The position numbers were made by a program, and so were the translations under genes. A DNA stretch of 64,000 nucleotides from the NCBI RefSeq assembly GCF_000698125.1, contig NZ_BAXA01000002.1, forward strand, positions 344,903 to 408,902, given 5' to 3'. The stretch is from Geomicrobium sp. JCM 19038 (GTDB lineage Bacteria > Bacillota > Bacilli > Bacillales > Marinococcaceae). Shown here piece by piece: positions 40,449-50,811 of this stretch; the stretch's first letter is position 1, and each line of letters opens with the position of its first letter. The notes under the pieces were generated by a model. The model was not told where the DNA came from. It saw only the letters and a list, made by a program, of their open reading frames with translations, and did not search any database.

Positions 40449-40565
40449 ATGGAGATTTTTGGTTTGCCTGCGGTCACCGCATTTTGGCTTTTCGTACCAA
40501 TGTCACTAACCATTCTTCTATCTGCAATTAGTTACATTCGCTTTAGAAGGAGGGTGCAACAATGA
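40449..40565 (+). CDS. 38-residue single-pass membrane peptide, symporter small accessory type
   Basis: ATG at 40449 behind AGAGGTG. The product begins MEIFGLPAVTAFWLFVPMSL and continues TILLSAISYIRF, then a basic tail RRRVQQ. One membrane helix (about residues 10-30) is followed by positive charge, so the C-terminus should be inside. The stop overlaps the ATG of the symporter by ATGA, so translation is coupled. Short peptides like this are known as accessory subunits of sodium/solute symporters. Its own function here is inferred from coupling only. Confidence 0.75.
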   Translation: MEIFGLPAVTAFWLFVPMSLTILLSAISYIRFRRRVQQ

Positions 40566-42069
40566 GTGGGATTGAGATTCCTACACTGATTACATTTATT
40601 GTCTATATTATCGGTATGGCCTTATGTGGAATTATTTTTTACAGGCTAACATCGAGCATGTCTGATTATGTACTAGGTGGAAGGAGTTTAAATGGTTGGG
40701 TTGCCGCACTTAGTGCAGGGGCATCGGATATGAGTAGTTGGATTTTGATTGCTTTACCAGGAACAATTTACTTAAATGGTCTGAGTGAGATTTGGTTACC
40801 GATTGGTCTATCAATTGGTGCATACTTGAACTGGCAGTTTTTAGCGAAGCGTCTACGTCGCTATACACATATTTCAGGGGACGCCATTACACTACCTGAC
40901 TTCCTGGAGAAACGATTTCGTGATACGTCTAGAACGTTACGTGTTGTATCCGCATTTTTCATTCTTCTATTCTTTACGTTCTATACGTCGTCTGGCCTCG
41001 TTGGGGGAGCGATTTTATTCGAGGGAACATTTGGTTGGGATTATCAGTTATCACTCATTGTAGGTACGATAGCAATCGTTTCGTATACGTTTTTGGGTGG
41101 ATTTTTAGCAATCAGTTATACTGACTTCTTTCAAGGGACATTAATGTTACTTGCTTTAGTCGTTGTGCCGATCGTAGCCATTTATGAAATTGGTACGTGG
41201 GACAGTGCCGTAGCGTCAGTTGCAGCTATTGATCCTACATATTTAGATGCATTTGCTGGAACGTCACTGATTGCAATTATTTCTCTATTAGGTTGGGGAT
41301 TAGGTTACTTCGGTCAACCGCATATTATCACTCGTTTTATGGCAATTCGCTCTGAGCGAGAGGTTCCTGTCGCAAGGTTAGTTGGGATGACTTGGATGGT
41401 CATTTCGTTATTTGGAGCCATCTTTGTCGGGATTATTGGGATTGCATATTTTGACGGCATCGGTGCAGGTACGCCACTTGATAACCATGAAACTGTGTTT
41501 ATTATGTTTAGTCAAATTCTCTTTAATCCGTGGGTCGCAGGATTTTTACTAGCAGCGATTCTTTCAGCGATTATGAGCACAGTTGATTCACAATTACTCG
41601 TGTCGTCGAGTGCCCTAGCAGAGGATTTCTACAAAGGTTTATTCGACCGAAAGCTTCTGATAAGGAACTGGTTTGGCTCGGTCGTTTTGGTGTTGTTCTC
41701 ATTGCAGTCATTGCAATGATCTTAGGATTGGATTCGGATAACACGGTGTTAGAACTCGTTGAGTATGCATGGGCAGGATTTGGGGCTGCGTTTGGACCTG
41801 TTATGTTATTTAGTGTGTTCTGGCGGAGGATGACGAGCTGGGGCGCTGTTGCCGGAATTGTAACCGGTGGTGTTACAGTGATTGTCTGGTCATTAATTGA
41901 AGGTGGGATCTTTGAACTTTATGAGCTCGTTCCAGGATTTATACTTGGAAGTATAGCGATTGTAATCGTCAGCTTGTTGAACAAAAAACCTTCGCAAGAA
42001 ATTCTAGATGAGTTCGATTTTGTTGAAGTGGCAAAATATGACGAAGAGAAACGTGAATACTATCGATAA
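40562..42069 (+). CDS. Sodium:solute symporter, PutP-like (frame broken near 41651)
   Basis: SSS-family transporter with about 12-13 membrane segments. Motifs typical of PutP-type sodium/proline carriers: YVLGGRSLNGWVAALSAGAS, SSWILIALPGTIYLNG, FGQPHIITRFMAIRS and LSAIMSTVDSQLLVSSSALA. One A is missing at 41650-41653 (FDRKASDKELVWLGRFGVVL restored), splitting off the last part (LDSDNTVLELVEYAWAGFGA on). Repaired length about 502. Proline is the likely solute, which would fit osmoprotection, but substrate cannot be proven from sequence. Confidence 0.88.
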
Positions 42070-42071
42070 AT

Positions 42072-42105
42072 AGAGACCCTGTGCAATTTCGCACAGGCTC
42101 TTTTT
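42072..42105 (+). terminator. Terminator after the symporter
   Basis: CCTGTGC pairs with GCACAGG (to 42097), with an outer AGAG/CTCT step, then TTTTT. Confidence 0.82.
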
Positions 42106-42207
42106 CTATGATTTATACCAAATGTTGGGAGAGAGTGGAATCTAATGTAGTTTTCGTATAAAATCGTACTTGAGCATTAGTTCTTAAGGTCAGGAGAGAT
42201 GTATCGG

Positions 42208-43428
42208 GTGCGAACGAACAAATGGTTCCTAGTCATGTTCGTAGTACTTCTTTCTGCATGTACGTTGGAAGAGGAAGAACCAGTTGAAGAAGAACAACCA
42301 GAACATGAGGAACAAATTGAATCGACCTATGAGTTCGGAGAATTCTCACGCTTTGAAGGCGATTCACCGAGCGAATGGATGCAGGCCGAACCTGGAAGTT
42401 TGTACAATGAGCCAAATGATGAAGAAAAAGCGTTACAGATATTACGCGAGCAAGCGGAAAACGACGTTTCGGAATCTCAGTTGTACTATCAAATGTTAGA
42501 TTTGGTTGCGAGTGATTATCGTGATTATCACGAGTATTTTGAACAACTAGATGACGTGTATAATGATATCGTCGAAGCGAGCGCGCAAGTAAGAGAAGAT
42601 GCACTGCAAATGAATGTGCATGTGATTTTTGATGCGCACATTGAAGCGTTCACAACGAGTGAAATCGAACCGTTGCTGTATGAGTTTTTAATGGACATGC
42701 CGGATGATACGAATGTTTCATTGAAATTACTCGGTTCGGGGCGAGTTGAGGAACCTTGTGAGACGAGTGTTGATGAGGATTCAGTCTTACCATTTGACGA
42801 AAAAGAGGCAGAATCTTTACATGTCGAGTCGTATGACGAAACACCGATTGCTCATGCCCTAAATTCGGTTGAAAATATTTTCCCTTCGTATGATGAGGAT
42901 AAGCCTGTTAAAAATGTCGTTTACTTAATCGCTGCCAATCAAGACAATTGTGACGGTGTTCCAGAGGAAGTAGCGGGCGAGTTGGATGCGATTGTTAACG
43001 TAATTGGGTTTGACGTTGAAAAAGAGACAGATGAATATCTGAAAGCCATTGCTACTGCGGGTAACGGAAATTACGTTCCAGTCACAACAGTTGAAGAGTT
43101 AACGCGCACAATAGAAATTGCTTCTATTGAAACGATTCAGTTATGGCGTGATTGGCAAGTAGAGTGGATGGAAGATGAGCGTGATCGTCAAATGGTTTAC
43201 ATTGATGAATCACGTGAACAGCAAGATGAGATGGTTGAAGAAACGAGGCTTGAACAAGAGCGTTTACGTGCTTTGACAGATCAACTAGAAGAAGAGTTTA
43301 ATCTAAATGGTTCGATGATTCGTAGTAATGTCAACGAACGAGCGGTCGCCTTGCGCAATTACATGGAAGAAACGTCGCTGAAATTTAGAGATGAAGCCTT
43401 TCAAGCAGGGACGATCACAGGAAATTAA
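42208..43428 (+). CDS. Lipoprotein with degenerate von Willebrand A-like domain
   Basis: 406 residues; lipobox LSAC near residue 20 then an acidic stretch. Residues about 130-280 run in the order of a vWA domain (VHVIFDAHIEAF, ETPIAHALNSVENIF, KNVVYLIAANQDNCDG, AIVNVIGFDV). The metal site DxSxS is replaced by DAHIEA, and the usual SDG is AANQD, so metal binding is doubtful. The last 100 residues are a coiled coil. B. subtilis YwmC/YwmD lipoproteins have the intact version. The GTG at 42208 is preferred to the ATG at 42199, which lies too close to AGGAGAG. Own terminator; function unknown. Confidence 0.75.
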   Translation: MRTNKWFLVMFVVLLSACTLEEEEPVEEEQPEHEEQIESTYEFGEFSRFEGDSPSEWMQAEPGSLYNEPNDEEKALQILREQAENDVSESQLYYQMLDLVASDYRDYHEYFEQLDDVYNDIVEASAQVREDALQMNVHVIFDAHIEAFTTSEIEPLLYEFLMDMPDDTNVSLKLLGSGRVEEPCETSVDEDSVLPFDEKEAESLHVESYDETPIAHALNSVENIFPSYDEDKPVKNVVYLIAANQDNCDGVPEEVAGELDAIVNVIGFDVEKETDEYLKAIATAGNGNYVPVTTVEELTRTIEIASIETIQLWRDWQVEWMEDERDRQMVYIDESREQQDEMVEETRLEQERLRALTDQLEEEFNLNGSMIRSNVNERAVALRNYMEETSLKFRDEAFQAGTITGN

Positions 43429-43466
43429 ACTAAGTTGCTATCGTATAATTAGCAACTTAGTTTTTT
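43428..43466 (+). terminator. Terminator after the vWA-like lipoprotein
   Basis: A perfect 13-bp stem AACTAAGTTGCTA/TAGCAACTTAGTT with T-run, starting at the last base of the stop codon. Confidence 0.92.
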
Positions 43467-43551
43467 CGTGTGGAATTAATTCATTGAACAAAAAGGCGCA
43501 CTTCAGTAAGATAATGGTAACGACATAACGGTCGATGGAAGGGGGATCTAA

Positions 43552-44076
43552 ATGACAAGCATCAATGCATTGCGCCGTTGTAAGCCATCTGATATAGAGG
43601 CGTTACGAGCGGTGAGTATCGATACTTTTGTAGAGACATTCGCTTCTCAAAATGAACCAGTTCAATTGGAGCGTCATTTGGAACGCGCCTTCGCCTACTC
43701 AAAGCTAGAGTTAGAGCTCCAAGAAGAACAATCAGAATTTTACGTGATTGATGAAGGTGATGAGTTTCAGGCACTTCTGAAGCTGAATGTTGGTGCTGCG
43801 CAATCAGAGCCATTTGGACAGGACCACTTGGAGATTGAACGAATTTACATACGGTCTTCCAACCAAGGCCTAGGAATAGGGCGAGCACTACTTGAATTTG
43901 CGTTCCAACGAGCAAAAGAACTAAATAAAATGTATGTCTGGTTAGGAGTCTGGGAGAAAAACTTACGAGCTAAACAAGTGTATGAACGTCTTGGTTTTAC
44001 AGCATTTGATGAGCATTATTTTTATTTCGGTGAGGAGCAACAAAGAGATATTCTCATGAAACGGGCTACTGAGTAA
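43552..44076 (+). CDS. paiA: PaiA-like GNAT N-acetyltransferase
   Basis: 174 residues. Matches the order of B. subtilis PaiA (spermidine/spermine acetyltransferase): CKPSDIEALRAVSIDTFVET, then LEIERIYIRSSNQGLGIGRA (acetyl-CoA loop), MYVWLGVWEKNLRAKQVYER and GFTAFDEHYFYFGEE. Probable polyamine or small-amine acetylation. ATG after GGAAGGGGG. One-base overlap with the next gene. Confidence 0.82.
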   Translation: MTSINALRRCKPSDIEALRAVSIDTFVETFASQNEPVQLERHLERAFAYSKLELELQEEQSEFYVIDEGDEFQALLKLNVGAAQSEPFGQDHLEIERIYIRSSNQGLGIGRALLEFAFQRAKELNKMYVWLGVWEKNLRAKQVYERLGFTAFDEHYFYFGEEQQRDILMKRATE

Positions 44077-44693
44077 TGACCAATCGTCTATTATCGTTTC
44101 TCATCTTGCTCTCTGGTCTTCTTTACATTTTTATTATTCCTAATGTTTTTGAACAGAGCACAATCATCATCGTTTTTAAAGTTATACCGGTGTTGTTGAT
44201 CATTCTATATGGTTTGAAAATCCGTGAACGTGGTATAAGGAACTTGGTGATGTATGGTCTGATTGTCTGTGCAATCGCTGACGTTGCTATTGTGTATTCG
44301 TTTCTTGCAGGTTTGGTCATCTTTTTACTAGGGCATTTACTTTATATTCCAGCTTTTTGGAAATATCGTAAACATACAACGTTGAAGTGGCCGTTTATTG
44401 CTATAGCGATTTACATGGGATCGATGGGGTGGATCTTTGGATCGACGCTGATCGGTACGACCGAGCAAAGTCTAGTCTTACCTGTATTCTTTTATATTAT
44501 TGTGATCGGTCTGATGGGGATTGTCGCGATCAAAACGAGAAATCGATTAGCCATTATTGGCGCCCTTTTTTTTATCCTCTCCGATAGCATTCTTGCTTGG
44601 AATAAATTCGTTGAACCATTATCAAGTTCTCATATATTAATTATGTCGACGTACTATGCTGCGCAGTATTGCATTGCACGAAGTCGATTGTAA
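44076..44693 (+). CDS. YhhN/TMEM86 family membrane protein
   Basis: 205 residues with about eight short membrane segments. Family features: FKVIPVLLIILYG early, LLGHLLYIPAFW in the middle and ALFFILSDSILAWNKF near the end with a conserved Ser-Asp pair. Eukaryotic relatives are lysoplasmalogenases; the bacterial role is less clear. Starts on the last base of the acetyltransferase stop. Confidence 0.82.
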   Translation: MTNRLLSFLILLSGLLYIFIIPNVFEQSTIIIVFKVIPVLLIILYGLKIRERGIRNLVMYGLIVCAIADVAIVYSFLAGLVIFLLGHLLYIPAFWKYRKHTTLKWPFIAIAIYMGSMGWIFGSTLIGTTEQSLVLPVFFYIIVIGLMGIVAIKTRNRLAIIGALFFILSDSILAWNKFVEPLSSSHILIMSTYYAAQYCIARSRL

Positions 44694-44706
44694 GGGGATG
44701 AGGAAG

Positions 44707-45646
44707 ATGTTTACGATCAAACAGTACTTAGAAATTGACGGTCATGAACATGGGATGATCATTGAAGGGACAAATGAAGACAATCCAATCGTTTTGTTTC
44801 TACACGGGGGGCCTGGGTATTCAGAATATCCGATGATCTCACGTGAAAAACTAGACTGGTTGCAACATGTAACAGTTTGTTATTGGGACCAACGGGGCGC
44901 AGGCATGTCTTACAATCGTACAACTCAAGGTGAGCTTTCTCCTGAACGATTTGTTCAAGATTGCGTACAAGTGACGTTGCATTTAAAGCAGCAGTGGCGA
45001 AAAGAAAAGATCTACTTATTCGGTCACTCTTGGGGAAGTATGGTCGGGAGTTTAGTGGCGCATCAGTACCCTGAACATTATTACGCTTACATCGGAACCG
45101 GTCAAATCGGTCGATATTTGGAATCGGCGAAAGATACCGTTCGCTTTGTGAAACAAAATGCTCAATACCGTGAAGATAAACGTGCCCTTAAGCGAGCGAA
45201 TAAAGTTGTGTTTGATCAAGAGTTACACACGAGCCGTCCGCTCGTTCAAGTGCTCAGTTACGTAAATAAATATCGTGGTGGTATGAAGCGATCTGGTTAT
45301 TCTACGTGGCAAGGCTTTGTTGATGTCTTACGGAGCAAACATTATACAGATCGTCAGAAGTTTAATGTGATCCCCGGTTCATTTCAAACGTATAAAGAAG
45401 TGGGCGAATTTATGGTTCATACGGATTTGGCACAATTAACTCCAAACTTTGATTTGCCTGTTTATATCTTGCACGGAAGGCATGACTTCCAAACGAGCAT
45501 ACTTGAAGCAGAGCGCTTCTACGAATTGATTAACGCGCCATATAAAGAGTTTCACGTTTTGAAGAAGTGCTCATTCACCATTTGTGGAAGAGAAAGAACA
45601 GTTCATCACCGTTCTTCAACAAATCATTCAGCAAACGAGCGCTTAA
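44707..45646 (+). CDS. Alpha/beta hydrolase (prolyl aminopeptidase-like; C-terminal frame break)
   Basis: About 313 residues if repaired. Oxyanion/HGGP motif FLHGGPGYSE, CYWDQRGAGMS and nucleophile elbow GHSWGSMVG identify a proline-iminopeptidase-like hydrolase; the acid is likely in LHGRHDFQT. The computed frame loses its natural end: from about 45557-45568 the frame that carries AHSPFVEEKEQFITVLQQII and stops at 45646 is two bases out. That tail supplies the catalytic His (AHSP), so the break matters if real. Start is the ATG at 44707. Confidence 0.85.
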
Positions 45647-45662
45647 GTCGAAGGAGGAGAAG

Positions 45663-46649
45663 ATGAAACCTTACGTCTATATAGGACATCCAATTGAAAA
45701 AGAAACAGAAGCCTATATTGCAAAACATTGTCATTATAAAATTTGGAACGAAGAAAATGAAAAAGTGCCTGAAGCGGTGTTGAAACAAGAACTAAAACAT
45801 GCTGACGGGGCGATGTTGACAGCAACGAAAGTGACAGATGAGATCGTTCGTGATGCGAATCAATTAAAAGTCATTAGTACAGTGAGTGTGGGCTATGATC
45901 AATTTGATGTTGATGTGCTTTCAAAACATGGGATCTACGGAACTCACACTCCTTATGTCCTCGACGATACAGTTGCTGATTTGATCTTCGGAATCTTGCT
46001 ATCAGCATCAAGGAGAATTGGCGAACTTCATCATTACGTGAAAAATGGGAAGTGGACAATTGAGCCTGACAGTGCATTTTACGGTCAAGATGTTCACCAT
46101 AAGACACTAGGCATTGTAGGGATGGGACGAATCGGAGAAAAGATTGTCCATCGTGCAAAGCTGGGGTTTGAAATGGACATCGTTTACCACAACCGCTCTT
46201 GTAAACCAGAGCTTGAAGAACAATACGATGCATCGTATGTGGAGCTTGAAGAGTTGTTAAAAACAGCCGATTTTGTACTTCTTATGGTCCCGCTTACGAA
46301 TGACACTGTAAAATTAATCGGGGCGAAAGAGCTGTCGCTCATGAAGTCTACATCAATATTAATTAACGGTGCAAGAGGCCCTGTTATTGATGAAGATGCA
46401 CTCGTTCAGGCGCTTAAGAATAAAGACATCTTCTCAGCGGCACTTGATGTGTTTGAAACGGAGCCTTTACCGAGTGATCATCCATTTTTGCAACTCGACA
46501 ATGTTACGCTTACCCCGCACATCGGTTCAGCAACGTTGGCAACGACGCGCGCAATGGAAATGAGTGCAGCAGAAAACATTGTTCAAGGAGCATTGGGAAA
46601 CGTTCCAAGAGACGTTATCCCTGAACTGAAATCGCGTAACCAAGTATAA
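45663..46649 (+). CDS. D-2-hydroxyacid dehydrogenase (glyoxylate/2-ketogluconate reductase type)
   Basis: 328 residues. NAD(P)-binding motif LGIVGMGRIGEKIVHRAKLG (GxGxxG, about residue 147), STVSVGYDQFDVD, NGARGPVIDEDALV with the catalytic Arg, and HIGSAT with the catalytic His. B. subtilis has a related reductase, YvcT, in the same neighbourhood. ATG after AAGGAGGAG. Its 3' end overlaps the convergent crcB gene by 35 bases. Confidence 0.9.
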   Translation: MKPYVYIGHPIEKETEAYIAKHCHYKIWNEENEKVPEAVLKQELKHADGAMLTATKVTDEIVRDANQLKVISTVSVGYDQFDVDVLSKHGIYGTHTPYVLDDTVADLIFGILLSASRRIGELHHYVKNGKWTIEPDSAFYGQDVHHKTLGIVGMGRIGEKIVHRAKLGFEMDIVYHNRSCKPELEEQYDASYVELEELLKTADFVLLMVPLTNDTVKLIGAKELSLMKSTSILINGARGPVIDEDALVQALKNKDIFSAALDVFETEPLPSDHPFLQLDNVTLTPHIGSATLATTRAMEMSAAENIVQGALGNVPRDVIPELKSRNQV

Positions 46650-46983
46650 AAAAACCGATGCATAACAAGACCGAGAGCGATACGTAAACCATCATGTGAA
46701 CGTATCGTTTTTGTGAGAATAAATCGAGTGCTTCGACACTGAACGTAGAAAACGTTGTAAAACCGCCAAAAAAGCCGATGGCAATGGTTGCATAGGTGAG
46801 CGAGTCTGATGCAAGTTGTTCAATCGCAATAAATGCACCAAGGCCGAATGAACCGAGTGAATTAACGACAATCATTGATACAGGGATAAACGCGTTTTGG
46901 AAGGCTTTAGCTAAAGTAAGCCCGAGCAAATAACGCAAAAGACTCCCGATAGCACCCCCTATTGTCACGGCTAGAATGTTCAA
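46615..46983 (-). CDS. crcB: Fluoride channel subunit CrcB (first of pair)
   Basis: 122 residues, four membrane helices. Carries the Fluc motif GFFGGFTTFSTFSVE and the N-terminal GGAIGSLLRYLLG. Dual-topology or heteromeric Fluc channels export fluoride passively. Translationally coupled to the second crcB (four-base overlap). No fluoride riboswitch was seen upstream of the pair. Confidence 0.92.
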   Translation of the reverse strand: MNILAVTIGGAIGSLLRYLLGLTLAKAFQNAFIPVSMIVVNSLGSFGLGAFIAIEQLASDSLTYATIAIGFFGGFTTFSTFSVEALDLFSQKRYVHMMVYVSLSVLLCIGFFILGYAISVQG

Positions 46984-47360
46984 TGATCATCACCTCGGTT
47001 TATTCTTTTTCCGATCGCGTAACCAATAAAGGCAAGCGTAATGCCACCGATGATTGAAACGATCATGTAGATCGTTAAGAATGCAACACTTTCATGAAAA
47101 ATTTGTACAATATCATAGGCAAAAGTCGACATGGTCGATAACCCTCCACAAAACCCTACTCCCATACCAACAAATAGCGGCTGGTTAAACCTTGATTTCG
47201 TTGCGGAAAGCATACCGAGTAGAAAGCTTGCAAGTAAATTCACGATCATCGTTGCAACGTGTGAGCTTATAGGCAGTTCTAACGCAAGATAACGCACTGC
47301 ACTTCCAGTTCCGCCTCCTAGAAGAACGGCTGTGATTGTATACCAATGACCTCTATCCAC
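46980..47360 (-). CDS. crcB: Fluoride channel subunit CrcB (second of pair, upstream gene)
   Basis: 126 residues with Fluc motifs GGGTGSAVRYLAL and GFCGGLSTMSTFAYD. The two copies are diverged and very likely form an antiparallel heterodimer. GTG start behind AAGGAGGA. Read first on the minus strand. Both have the aromatic/Thr track typical of active channels. Confidence 0.92.
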   Translation of the reverse strand: MDRGHWYTITAVLLGGGTGSAVRYLALELPISSHVATMIVNLLASFLLGMLSATKSRFNQPLFVGMGVGFCGGLSTMSTFAYDIVQIFHESVAFLTIYMIVSIIGGITLAFIGYAIGKRINRGDDH

Positions 47361-47598
47361 AACAATCCTCCTTTAGACTCGTCCTAAATTAGTCGTAACA
47401 AAAAACTTAAGTAGCATCACGGAAAATAAACCGTAAAAACTCATGATGTAGTGCCACAAAAGAGAAACTTTTGGAAAGGCTTAGAGGGTTTTTAAAGCGC
47501 CTTATCTATGGTATAATCAAAACGTTATGCTTTGTTTTAAGGAGCCTTCCTTGACAAAGTACATTTTTTATGTGAAGCCGAGAGTGAGGGTTTGTTCA

Positions 47599-48649
47599 AT
47601 GGGTCAAGTTGTCCCTTTTATACAGAATCCAGAATACTTCTTTAAACAAGGAGTCGTTGCATATCAAAAGAAGGATTGGCAACGATCGATTCGCTATTTG
47701 CAACGTGCCATTGACTTGCGTCCTAGAAGGGGTTTTTCATTGTCAGCTGGCAGCCGTTTTATCGGATATGGGGCAATATGAACGCTCTAATGAAATTTTA
47801 CTACATGTGATTGAACATATCGATTACAAGCTCTATGACTGTTATTACTTTCTCGCTAATAATTATGCCTATTTAGGCTTATTTGATCGCGCAAGAGACG
47901 CTGCGAATAAATATATCCAACTTATGCCTGACGGAGACTTCCGCGAAGACACAGATGAGTTATTGCAACTGTTGAATCTTGAAGACATCGGTAGCGATGA
48001 TTTTTCCGATGATGAATCGTTAGATGCTCCAATGTCGGATGAGTTTATTTTACGTTTTGAAGAAGTGCACCAATTTATTAAAGATCAAAACTATCTCAAA
48101 GCAGAAGAACAACTGCGAGAATTGATCTTTGAAAACCCGAGTTATTATGCGGCTTACAGTCAGCTTGCTCGCGTATTACACCTTCTCGGGCGTACTGAAG
48201 AAGCCATTTATTTTCTTGATGAACTCTTACAAGTTGAAGCTTACGTTCCAGCAATATGTCAAATTGCATTACTGCTTGATCACGCTGGGCACGACCAAGA
48301 ACTTCATTATTGGAAAGAAAAATTAATCGATGTGATGCCAATTGATAAAAACCACATGTACAAAGTAGCAGCCACACTTTGCCGACTCGGTGAATACGAG
48401 GCTGCACTCCATGCATTTCAATATTTGCATAAGCATTCGTATCAAGAAAAAGGTGTTTTCTTCTACCGATTCGGAGTTGCAGCATTTCATTGTGGTCACG
48501 ATGCAAAAACGAAAAAATTCTGGTCAATGGCAAGGCGTACAGGGCATGAAAAAGCCAGGCTGTTGTTAGAAACTTGGGAAGAACGTTCGTTATCGAATGA
48601 AGAAGTACGGTGTGAAACGGTTCAAGATTTAGCGTTCGGTCTTGATTAA
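47599..48649 (+). CDS. Tetratricopeptide repeat protein, YvcD-like (frame broken near 47725)
   Basis: About 350 residues with TPR helices throughout: FFKQGVVAYQKKDWQRSIRY, LAAVLSDMGQYERSNEILLH, NNYAYLGLFDRARDAANKYI and SQLARVLHLLGRTEEAIYFL. The ATG at 47599 gives MGQVVPFIQNPEYFFKQGVV. Two bases are missing near 47724-47727 (RP-x-EGVFHCQLAAV). Located before trxB as B. subtilis yvcD. TPR proteins mediate protein contacts; partner unknown. Confidence 0.82.
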
Positions 48650-48711
48650 GCAGATCAATGGACGACAAGGTCTAAGATCCCATATACTCATATCAGGATA
48701 ATAAATACTAG

Positions 48712-49707
<996 letters not shown>

Positions 49708-49938
49708 CCAATCGCCTAGGTCGTTACCCAATCTTTATAATTTCGTTATTCGCTTTTAACTGATTTGTAATCACGATGCAATACTCATGCGCTATGATGG
49801 GGTTAGTTAATTGACCCCCCTTTTATATATGTTGATGCGCAAGGCGAAATCGCCTTGCGCCTTTTTTGGGCATAAAGGTTATTGTCATGTATACTAGAGG
49901 GAGAGTTAAAGGATCGTGGCAGTATAGGGGGAGATCTT
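49708..49938 (+). other. Intergenic region trxB to rapZ
   Basis: Holds a strong terminator at 49837-49867, about 130 bases after trxB, and then the short rapZ leader. A TTGACC at 49812 precedes the terminator; whether a short RNA is made between is unknown. The nudix gene yvcI, which lies here in B. subtilis, is absent. Confidence 0.55.
49837..49867 (+). terminator. Terminator between trxB and rapZ
   Basis: GCGCAAGGCG/CGCCTTGCGC perfect 10-bp stem with AAAT loop and six T. Confidence 0.93.
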
Positions 49939-50811
49939 GTGAAGGAAGATATTCAAATTGTCGTCATTACGGGCATGTCAGGTGCAGGCAAAACAGTAAC
50001 GGTTCAAAGCCTAGAGGATTTAGGCTATTTTTGTATCGATAACTTACCTCCAGCATTAATCCCTAAGTTATTAGATCTCATTGAAGCGGGTTCAATGAAT
50101 CGAGTGGCACTCGTCATGGACTTACGTGGACGAGAGTTTTTTGAACAAGTATTTTCAGCTGTGAGCTTGCTAGGAGATACGGCAAATTTACACACGCATA
50201 TTCTTTTTCTTGATGCAGACAATGAGAAGCTCGTTTCCCGTTATAAAGAGACGAGGCGTTCCCATCCTCTAGCGCCGGACGGTTCATTGCTTGAAGGAAT
50301 CGAAAAGGAACGTAAGATTCTCGAAGAAATCAAAGGGCGGGCAAGACACAGAATTGATACTACGAACTTAAAGCCAAAGCAACTCCGTGAAGAAATTAAT
50401 CGCTTGTTTTCATCACCGGAAGAACAGCCATTTACCGTTCATTTTATGAGCTTTGGATTTAAACACGGTGTACCTATTGATGCAGATTTAGTGTTTGACG
50501 TACGCTTCTTACCGAACCCACATTACATTGATCGACTTCGTCCAATGACAGGCCTCGATAAAGACGTATCTGATTACGTATTGAAATGGGACGATACGAA
50601 GAACTTTATTACAAAACTTCAAGATTTGCTTACGTTTATGCTCCCATTATACAAACAAGAAGGTAAAACGCAGCTTATTGTTGCCATTGGTTGTACAGGT
50701 GGACAACATCGATCTGTAACGTTAGTGGAACATTTTGCGAACCTATATGAACAAGAATACAACGTTCACCGAAGTCACCGCGATCGTAAAGTAGGGGGAG
50801 AAGAACGATAG
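49939..50811 (+). CDS. rapZ: RapZ/YvcJ nucleotide-binding protein
   Basis: 290 residues. Walker [10 protein letters not shown] (about residue 12), Walker B-type region, and the conserved C-terminal [15 protein letters not shown]. In Enterobacteria RapZ controls GlmS through small RNAs; in Bacillus YvcJ is a GTP/ATPase with effects on competence. The GTG at 49939 follows AGGGGGAG; the longer frame upstream runs across the leader. Shares one base with yvcK. Confidence 0.94.
   Translation: MKEDIQIVVITGMSGAGKTVTVQSLEDLGYFCIDNLPPALIPKLLDLIEAGSMNRVALVMDLRGREFFEQVFSAVSLLGDTANLHTHILFLDADNEKLVSRYKETRRSHPLAPDGSLLEGIEKERKILEEIKGRARHRIDTTNLKPKQLREEINRLFSSPEEQPFTVHFMSFGFKHGVPIDADLVFDVRFLPNPHYIDRLRPMTGLDKDVSDYVLKWDDTKNFITKLQDLLTFMLPLYKQEGKTQLIVAIGCTGGQHRSVTLVEHFANLYEQEYNVHRSHRDRKVGGEER

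Noticed and set aside
47361..47600. Fluoride riboswitch upstream of the crcB pair
   Set aside because: The reverse strand lacks the GGNGATGG...GTTCNCC core.
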